Shown here: piece by piece, positions 33,674 through 39,984 of the stretch
Layout of the letters: each line of letters begins with the position of its first letter
Position numbering within the stretch: position 1 is the first letter of the stretch
Source of the DNA: Bacteroidota bacterium
GTDB lineage: Bacteria > Bacteroidota > Bacteroidia > Palsa-965
Direction of reading: 5' to 3'
Assembly: GCA_013298545.1 (NCBI GenBank)
Contig: JAAFIA010000009.1
Location: 1-39,984 of the forward strand
DNA: 39,984 bases
Translations under genes and position numbers: made by a program
Notes under the pieces: model-generated
Databases searched by the model: none
What the model saw: only the letters and a program-made list of their open reading frames with translations
What the model was told of the DNA's origin: nothing

Positions 33674-35311
33674 CTACTTCCCCCGCCCCCGCGCAGGCAT
33701 ACGCACCACACGCAAGGCATAAAACCCAGGCCCGCGCATCCAATCCGATAAATAATATATTGTCAATTCGTCCTTTTCATATCCTGCATAAGCACCTGCT
33801 ATTTGCTCTTTCGGAAAAGAAAAAACACGTCCATTGACCCGTATTTCGTGCCGCGTAAAATGAATTGGAAGTGTATCAGTAGAAAGCATTGATGTGTAAT
33901 ACGTCTGTATCGTTTCGCCTTTTACATCCCGCGCTTGTGTATGCAACATGACTGTTCCTAATTTCAAATCGGGCGACACATCCATTGCTCCATTCAACAA
34001 CGGCTGTGCATTTGAAACCCATTTACCAGGCTGCGATTTTACCACATGGAGCGAAGTAAAAAACGTAATCACGATAACGAACAGTCCCATGATCCAAGCT
34101 GGGCGCGGGAAAATACGATTTGTATGAAGCGTCAACACAAAAAACAAAAACAAGAGTGCGTATAACCGCGGAAATGCCCAAAGCAAAGGAGCTGTTGTGA
34201 GTAAATGAACCGGAATAGAACATGCAAAAACCACAAGCACCAACTGCATCACATTCCAACGTGTAAAAGCACCTCGACTAATGATAGCCGGAAAAATAAC
34301 CATCAAGAAAATAAGTGAATATGTACTGCCGTAACCTGTCAACAACAAAGCCGCTAGAACAGTAATGACCAATTTGTCTAAATGCGTATGTTGATTGATC
34401 AGATGCGTGATGAGTAAAAACACAACCATACCACGCATAAACGCATAAATAACAAGGTATGCCGACGACGAATCGAATGGTGCGTCGCTGTTCAGCAAAT
34501 CATCTGGAATGAAGATATTTTTAAGCAAAACTTGCAAGCTCTGATAACTATGCGCGTACGGATCGTTGATGGCGCCATCGCCGATACGCATTAAAACTTC
34601 GGTGAGGTAATACTTCCAAATTTCAGGTGCAATAAATAACATCGTCAAACCACAAAAAGCAAGTACTGAGGCCACAAGCCAAGCGGCTGTTTTAAAATCG
34701 CGGCGCAATAAAATATAGATCAATACAAATGCTGGAAATATTTTCAGCACAATACCCGGCATCCAAAAGAAAATGGCCTTCCAATACTGTTCACGCTCGT
34801 AGGCCATCCAACCTTCGGCTAATAAAAAAAACAACAGCAAATAGGTTTGCCCTTGATCGATATTGCTTTTGATTGGAAAGAAGAAAACAAGAACGGCAAG
34901 CAATACCCAACGAAACGATATGCGGTAAAAACGAAACAAGCGAAACAAACTCCAAAGAAATAAAGCCGATGTACTTAAATTCCAAATCAGTTTCGCCAGT
35001 GCCGGTTCAAAAATCACGAATGGTGTATATATCAATGCCGTTGCGGGTGGAATGGGTGTATAGTTTAAAAACACCTGCTTCTCCCCCGCCCCTTCTATGC
35101 GCGCATTGAAGGTGAACGGATCGTAAATACTTAAATCAAATGTGCCTTGTGTGAGAAATTTTGAACCATACCAATAATTCCCAAAATCGCCAAGCGGTTT
35201 AAATTGCGCTTGCAGACATAGCAACAAAATTAACACACCCGCAAAGGTTGTTACCTGCCACGGTTTTCGGAAATAAGGATCGAAAAAACGAATTGCTGCC
35301 GAAAAATTCAT
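33674..35311 (-). CDS. GT87-like (DUF2029) membrane glycosyltransferase
   Basis: 545 residues with about ten membrane segments (for example VTTFAGVLILLLCLQAQF, WVLLAVLVFFFPI, LVITVLAALLLTGYG). The region FKPLGDFGNYWYGSKFLTQG with GDFGNYW near the first loop, and FLNYTPIPPATALIYTPFVI, match the GT87 family, in which an acidic residue after the first membrane segment is catalytic and the donor is a polyprenyl-phosphate sugar. The last 110 residues are an additional soluble domain (GTVMLHTQARDVKGE onward). The gene follows aroQ by 24 nt and is the last enzyme gene of the operon; the RAYT gene starts 53 nt after it. The sugar and acceptor are unknown. Confidence 0.82.
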   Translation of the reverse strand: MNFSAAIRFFDPYFRKPWQVTTFAGVLILLLCLQAQFKPLGDFGNYWYGSKFLTQGTFDLSIYDPFTFNARIEGAGEKQVFLNYTPIPPATALIYTPFVIFEPALAKLIWNLSTSALFLWSLFRLFRFYRISFRWVLLAVLVFFFPIKSNIDQGQTYLLLFFLLAEGWMAYEREQYWKAIFFWMPGIVLKIFPAFVLIYILLRRDFKTAAWLVASVLAFCGLTMLFIAPEIWKYYLTEVLMRIGDGAINDPYAHSYQSLQVLLKNIFIPDDLLNSDAPFDSSSAYLVIYAFMRGMVVFLLITHLINQHTHLDKLVITVLAALLLTGYGSTYSLIFLMVIFPAIISRGAFTRWNVMQLVLVVFACSIPVHLLTTAPLLWAFPRLYALLFLFFVLTLHTNRIFPRPAWIMGLFVIVITFFTSLHVVKSQPGKWVSNAQPLLNGAMDVSPDLKLGTVMLHTQARDVKGETIQTYYTSMLSTDTLPIHFTRHEIRVNGRVFSFPKEQIAGAYAGYEKDELTIYYLSDWMRGPGFYALRVVRMPARGRGK

Positions 35312-35335
35312 CCGTGTGCTTAGTTCGGTAACAGC

Positions 35336-35761
35336 TTATCCAGCTGTGATTAAAAAACTTTCCAAGGCAAGGCGATAGCCCGATAAGCCAAAGCCACCAA
35401 TACTTCCGCGGCAATGCGGCGCAACAAACGACACATGCCTAAAATCTTCCCGTGCAAAAATATTGCTGATGTGCACTTCAATAACAGGCGTATTGATTGC
35501 TGCGACAGCATCGCCAAGCGCTACTGAAGTATGCGTGTATCCACCCGGATTGAAAATAATACCATCGTGCGAAAAACCTGTTTGGTGTAATTTATTGATT
35601 AACTCGCCTTCCACATTGCTTTGAAAATACTCTAAATTGATTTGTGGGAACTGTGTGGTGAGTTCCTGCATAAACGATTCGAACGACTGGTGGCCATACA
35701 CATCTGTTTCGCGTGTTCCAAGCAAATTCAGATTCGGGCCGTTGAGAATTAAAATACGCAT
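35336..35761 (-). CDS. aroQ: Type II 3-dehydroquinate dehydratase
   Basis: 141 residues, the normal length. Start at 35761 (MRILILNGPNLNLLG). All active-site residues of the type II enzyme are present: N10, R17, Y22 (the general base), N71 in NPGGYTHTS, E95 and H97 in EVHISN, R104 and R108 in REDFRH. It converts 3-dehydroquinate to 3-dehydroshikimate in the shikimate pathway, as a cytoplasmic dodecamer. The start is 7 nt after the DUF1800 stop, so translation is coupled within the minus-strand operon. Confidence 0.97.
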   Translation of the reverse strand: MRILILNGPNLNLLGTRETDVYGHQSFESFMQELTTQFPQINLEYFQSNVEGELINKLHQTGFSHDGIIFNPGGYTHTSVALGDAVAAINTPVIEVHISNIFAREDFRHVSFVAPHCRGSIGGFGLSGYRLALESFLITAG

Positions 35762-35768
35762 AGCATGA

Positions 35769-37151
35769 TTAGGCCAGTTGATATTCTGGCAATGAAAGGT
35801 ATTGAACAATATTGAGTTTCAGTGTACTGCCGGCAAAAGGTGTTAATCCTTTTTGAACAGCAGCATCGGGCATGGTTCGGAGTATAAACTGCATCGCGGT
35901 TTCACCATCCCATGTTTTGGGAATGGCTTGTTCAAAAGCGTTCCAATTCGGTGTGCATTGCAATTTGCGTTTGGATTTCTTTTCCGCAGTTGCAAAATCT
36001 TCTGGCGCATCGTCTTTTTCTTCCGACTCAATTTCACCATCATTCACCACAGCCGCGCCTAGGTGCATCCGCACGAGTAAGGTAGAATTATCAATCCAAT
36101 TCTTTCCACCTGGCCAACCCGCAACATTGGGTGGATAAAACAAGACTTGTCCCAAAACCCGTTGCAGAAAAAGAAGCGATTGGTCATTCGTAAATGTTGG
36201 ACGAAAGAGTTTTTGCAAACCAGCGATCAATTCTACTGGCGATTTAATCAAATTGCCTTTATTTTTTGTTTCATAAAACCAATCGGCGGTGAGCATTTTT
36301 TTCACCCATTGCCCGATGTTGTAATCCGATTCAAATAAGGTATTTGCCAATTCATCCAGATGCTTGGCATCCGGTTCGTCGTTTACAAAAAAGCGATATA
36401 ATTTACGGCTCAGAAAAACTGCAGTGCGTTTATCTTTCAGTACGAGGTTGATGATGTCTTCGCCACCTAAATTCCCTGTTACACCAAAGAATGTTTTTTC
36501 GCCCTCATCGTGTTGATTTGCACGAAACAAATAATTTCCGGTGTCGCGATCAAAAGCCCATCCGGTAAAAGCTCGTGCAGCGTTTTTTACATCAGCTTCG
36601 GTATAATTTCCACGACCAATCGTAAACAATTCTAACAATTCCCGCGCAAAATTTTCGTTGGGTTTGGCTTTTTTATTTTGTTGGTTATTGAGAAACAACA
36701 ACATGGCCGGACTTTTCGCAACAGCGAGCAATAGCGTTTTAAAATTGCCCAAGGCAAATTCGCGGTGAATGTTGTTTAATGTTTCTAGATATAACGGATG
36801 ATCGACACGACATGCAAAATGGTTGTGCCAAAACAAGGTCATTTTCTCCCGCAGCGCAGCAGGATCGGCATGCAATCGATTCATCCAAGCCAAATTCAAC
36901 ACGTGTTGTTGTTCTTTCAGCTGCTTGCGCAATATCCGTTTGGCATCGTCATCCATATCTTTCAGCGCTTGTGCCTGAACTTCCAGAACAACAGCATTGA
37001 GCGGACGAAACGCTTCGGCATCGCTAAACATCTTCTCTACTTGTGTTGCAATTGGCAAGCTTGTCCATTTCGAAAATTCGGAAGGATGCAAGCCAAATCC
37101 GGCACGGCTGTGCAAATGAAGCGTATCGTTTTCTAATTTGGAGAGCAACAT
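35769..37151 (-). CDS. DUF1800 family protein
   Basis: 460 residues. Characteristic DUF1800 motifs: HLHSRAGFGLHPSEF near the N-terminus, LREKMTLFWHNHFACRVDH (about 100-118), KPNENFARELLELFTIGRGN and AARAFTGWAFDRDTGNY. No signal peptide is visible, as is common in the family. A charged insert (EIESEEKDDAPEDFATAEKK) interrupts the C-terminal part. DUF1800 genes generally sit next to a DUF1501 gene; none is present here. The function is unknown. The gene starts 3 nt after the lipoprotein stop and ends 7 nt before aroQ. Confidence 0.92.
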   Translation of the reverse strand: MLLSKLENDTLHLHSRAGFGLHPSEFSKWTSLPIATQVEKMFSDAEAFRPLNAVVLEVQAQALKDMDDDAKRILRKQLKEQQHVLNLAWMNRLHADPAALREKMTLFWHNHFACRVDHPLYLETLNNIHREFALGNFKTLLLAVAKSPAMLLFLNNQQNKKAKPNENFARELLELFTIGRGNYTEADVKNAARAFTGWAFDRDTGNYLFRANQHDEGEKTFFGVTGNLGGEDIINLVLKDKRTAVFLSRKLYRFFVNDEPDAKHLDELANTLFESDYNIGQWVKKMLTADWFYETKNKGNLIKSPVELIAGLQKLFRPTFTNDQSLLFLQRVLGQVLFYPPNVAGWPGGKNWIDNSTLLVRMHLGAAVVNDGEIESEEKDDAPEDFATAEKKSKRKLQCTPNWNAFEQAIPKTWDGETAMQFILRTMPDAAVQKGLTPFAGSTLKLNIVQYLSLPEYQLA

Positions 37152-37154
37152 GAC

Positions 37155-37871
37155 TTAGTTCTTAAGTTGAATCGGTTCCATTACAAACTGCACAATTTTT
37201 CCGCTCTCCTTTTCCAAATAGAACGTGTATTTAAAATTTGCAGCACCATTCTTTGCTTCAAAAACCACACCCAAAACTGGAACTGGATTATCACCCGCTA
37301 ACTGATCGTACATAAATCCAGTCAGAAAATGGGAAAACGTAGAACCATTTGCCGCAAATGTAGAGTCGGTGTAATGCGCAATGTACTCGATATTGGCATC
37401 AGAGATATAATTCGTCGAGGTCAATTCGCGCATCATGTTTTCGTTTGACTCTTTGGTGGCTAGCATAAATTTTTCCGCGCGAGCAACCAATTCAAAAGCA
37501 CGAATTAAATCTGGTGTAGTATAATACTTTTCGCTTTTTACACCATCATCATCAATCCGAATCGTAACCCGATCGTAACCATTCATTTCTTTTTGCGAAA
37601 GGTCTTTGATAACTGTATAAGCCGTTGCAGAAATGACAGCTTCCCTTGAATACGAAGTATCTACTTTACTCAAATTCGACAATTCGATATCGAGACTTTT
37701 GTACGATCCTTCCGAAGTTGATGCTTTGGCTGATTTCTGAACATGAACATCACTCGCTCCAAATAGTTTTCCCGCTTTTTGAGCAGCCATCCGTTCTTTT
37801 TCCATGAATCCGCATGACGCGAAAAGCAGAACAGCAGAAAGCATAGTACATGTGAATAGATTTTTTTTCAT
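37155..37871 (-). CDS. Lipoprotein of unknown family
   Basis: 238 residues from 37871. The lipobox LLFASC puts the lipidated cysteine at residue 20. The mature part begins with a basic helix (MEKERMAAQKAGKLFGASDV), then mixed alpha/beta (VTIRIDDDGVKSEKYYTTPD, FKYTFYLEKESGKIVQFVME). No named family is recognised. The gene starts 17 nt after the DUF6913 stop and is 3 nt before DUF1800, so it belongs to the same operon; the context (hypothetical, DUF1800, aroQ) gives no clear hint of its role. Confidence 0.85.
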   Translation of the reverse strand: MKKNLFTCTMLSAVLLFASCGFMEKERMAAQKAGKLFGASDVHVQKSAKASTSEGSYKSLDIELSNLSKVDTSYSREAVISATAYTVIKDLSQKEMNGYDRVTIRIDDDGVKSEKYYTTPDLIRAFELVARAEKFMLATKESNENMMRELTSTNYISDANIEYIAHYTDSTFAANGSTFSHFLTGFMYDQLAGDNPVPVLGVVFEAKNGAANFKYTFYLEKESGKIVQFVMEPIQLKN

Positions 37872-37888
37872 ACGGTTTAAGAGCAAAA

Positions 37889-38434
37889 TCAACGGTTTAT
37901 TTTTTGGAAATAGGTATCGACTTGACGTAAAAAGTATTTCAAGCCTTTTTCTTTCGGGCAGTCGAGGAGCAAATCATGCACATGATCGTCATCTTCCACA
38001 AACTGCCCAATTTTAAATCCTGCTTTGGCATGTGCGGCGATGTAATGCAACGAAAAATTAGCGTTCAAATTGAGATCAATCAAGACATCACGTTCTTCGT
38101 CGATGAATGCCTGCACGGTTGTATCGGTTGGTTTGCCAATCCAATTGGTCATTTTTTTTCCAAAGAAATCGAAATCTGTTTTGGAATAACTAAACTGCGG
38201 CAATTCTTTGGTTGTAAAGAAACCAATAGCATGAACACGTTTTTTCATTTCGCGCAAATAAGTAACATACTTGCGCAACAAATCAAAATCTTCTGGTGTG
38301 GTGTACTCAAAAAGAATTCCTACTGTTTTGGCATCTTCCAGATTGATGAATTTTTTTTGGCGCGAATTGTTTGCTAACTCCTGCCGAAGTTGCGAACGTC
38401 CAATTCGATTTTTGAGTTGATCTAAAAGTCCCAC
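37889..38434 (-). CDS. DUF6913 family protein, GTG start
   Basis: 181 residues. The start codon is GTG at 38434: the codon three places upstream in frame is TAG, and the next ATG would remove the conserved beginning, so GTG is the only reasonable start. The stretches KTVGILFEYTTPEDFDLLRK, VHAIGFFTTKELPQFSYSKT and DVLIDLNLNANFSLHYIAAH are typical of DUF6913, a Bacteroidota family of cytoplasmic proteins without known function. It is the first gene of the operon that continues with the lipoprotein, DUF1800, aroQ and GT87. No TAnnTTTG box was found upstream; the palindrome cluster lies there. Confidence 0.85.
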   Translation of the reverse strand: MGLLDQLKNRIGRSQLRQELANNSRQKKFINLEDAKTVGILFEYTTPEDFDLLRKYVTYLREMKKRVHAIGFFTTKELPQFSYSKTDFDFFGKKMTNWIGKPTDTTVQAFIDEERDVLIDLNLNANFSLHYIAAHAKAGFKIGQFVEDDDHVHDLLLDCPKEKGLKYFLRQVDTYFQKINR

Positions 38435-38471
38435 GTTGTTCTATTTGTGCTATTCTTTATCATTTAACATT

Positions 38472-38641
38472 GACTATATTTTAAAACAGTTATAGTCTCG
38501 TGCGGTGGACGTCCACGAAAAGTGCGAACTGGCTTTTGAAAATGAGCTAACAGGTTACTATCGTCAGGCTCATTTTCATTGCCAGTTGGTTTTCGTGGTG
38601 TCTTTTCTTTGTTACTTTCTTTGGACAAGCAAAGAAAGTAA
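38472..38641. repeat. Cluster of nested inverted repeats in the gene-free gap before ligA
   Basis: The 306-nt gap 38435-38740 holds no convincing gene. It contains, in order: GACTATA / TATAGTC (38472-38497); the perfect 12-bp palindrome GTGGACGTCCAC (38505-38516); a long imperfect inverted repeat whose arms (38513-38547 and 38568-38598) share CCACGAAAA, AACTGGC and GAAAATGAGC with 20 nt between; and TTACTTTCTTTG / CAAAGAAAGTAA (38612-38641, 6-nt spacer). The whole could fold as a series of hairpins in DNA or RNA and looks like a REP/MITE-type element rather than a simple terminator. Confidence 0.8.
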
Positions 38642-38740
38642 TGATAAACTTCCATTTCAACAGAATGGTTAAAGCCCTCCGCAGGAGAAAAACAATCGTG
38701 TTGAACAAATCGAACTCGCATTTTGAAATAAGTCTATTTT

Positions 38741-39984
<1,244 letters not shown>

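Noticed and set aside
33621-33743. Longer N-terminus for the transposase
   Set aside because: It would overlap the GT87 gene, and the residues are Cys/Ala-rich and unlike the family.
38464-38721. An 85-codon open frame on the minus strand in the palindrome cluster
   Set aside because: It runs through the inverted repeats, its product is of low plausibility, and repeats of this kind often leave spurious open frames; no promoter or family was seen.

Overview
The window looks like chromosomal DNA from a free-living member of the Bacteroidota. Evidence: OmpA/PD40 proteins, an AsmA protein, a two-component sensor with Reg_prop propeller repeats, a secreted subtilase ending in a type IX secretion (T9SS) sorting domain, several families largely confined to the phylum (DUF6089, DUF6913, the secreted 'asparagine synthetase B-like' family), many MKK...C lipoproteins, no convincing Shine-Dalgarno sites, and promoters of the phylum type (TAnnTTTG at -7, TTG/TTTG near -33). 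Genus cannot be told from the sequence. No rRNA, tRNA, CRISPR array, prophage or insertion sequence with ends was seen.

Layout. 1-9.1 kb (minus): a PorE-like TPR-PD40-OmpA protein, a large AsmA protein, and a NarL-type regulator behind its propeller sensor kinase. 9.2-12.5 kb (plus): an outer-membrane protein, a second PD40-OmpA protein, then an AT-rich pair (nucleotidyltransferase-fold protein plus small helical protein) that is the best candidate here for a poorly described two-gene module. 12.6-14.3 kb (minus): the T9SS subtilase. 14.4-19.4 kb (plus): an AddA-like helicase-nuclease, YajQ and a secreted protein of uncertain role. 19.4-22.6 kb: a small orphan gene, a DUF4197 lipoprotein and two universal stress proteins. 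22.8-26.4 kb (plus): nucleoside phosphorylase, SirB1-like protein and bifunctional formiminotransferase-cyclodeaminase. 26.5-28.1 kb: two small ADS-repeat lipoproteins and an Ig-like lipoprotein, with strong-looking promoters and terminators. 28.2-31.0 kb (plus): SUI1 factor, CoA transferase, DUF6089 protein, GNAT. 31.1-32.9 kb (minus): membrane protein and NDH-2. 33.0-38.4 kb (minus): a close-packed operon DUF6913 - lipoprotein - DUF1800 - aroQ - GT87, followed by a REP-associated transposase. 38.4-38.7 kb: a gene-free palindrome cluster. 38.7 kb to the end: the C-terminal part of ligA.

Most genes are housekeeping or cell-envelope functions. The less ordinary signals are: (1) TAnnTTTG boxes lying only 3-6 nt before the start codon of five genes, suggesting leaderless transcripts; (2) the nucleotidyltransferase/small-protein pair; (3) a transposase gene carrying a REP-like palindrome and three in-frame 33-nt repeats; (4) the nested inverted repeats before ligA; (5) the ADS-repeat lipoproteins, which resemble Braun's lipoprotein in general design.
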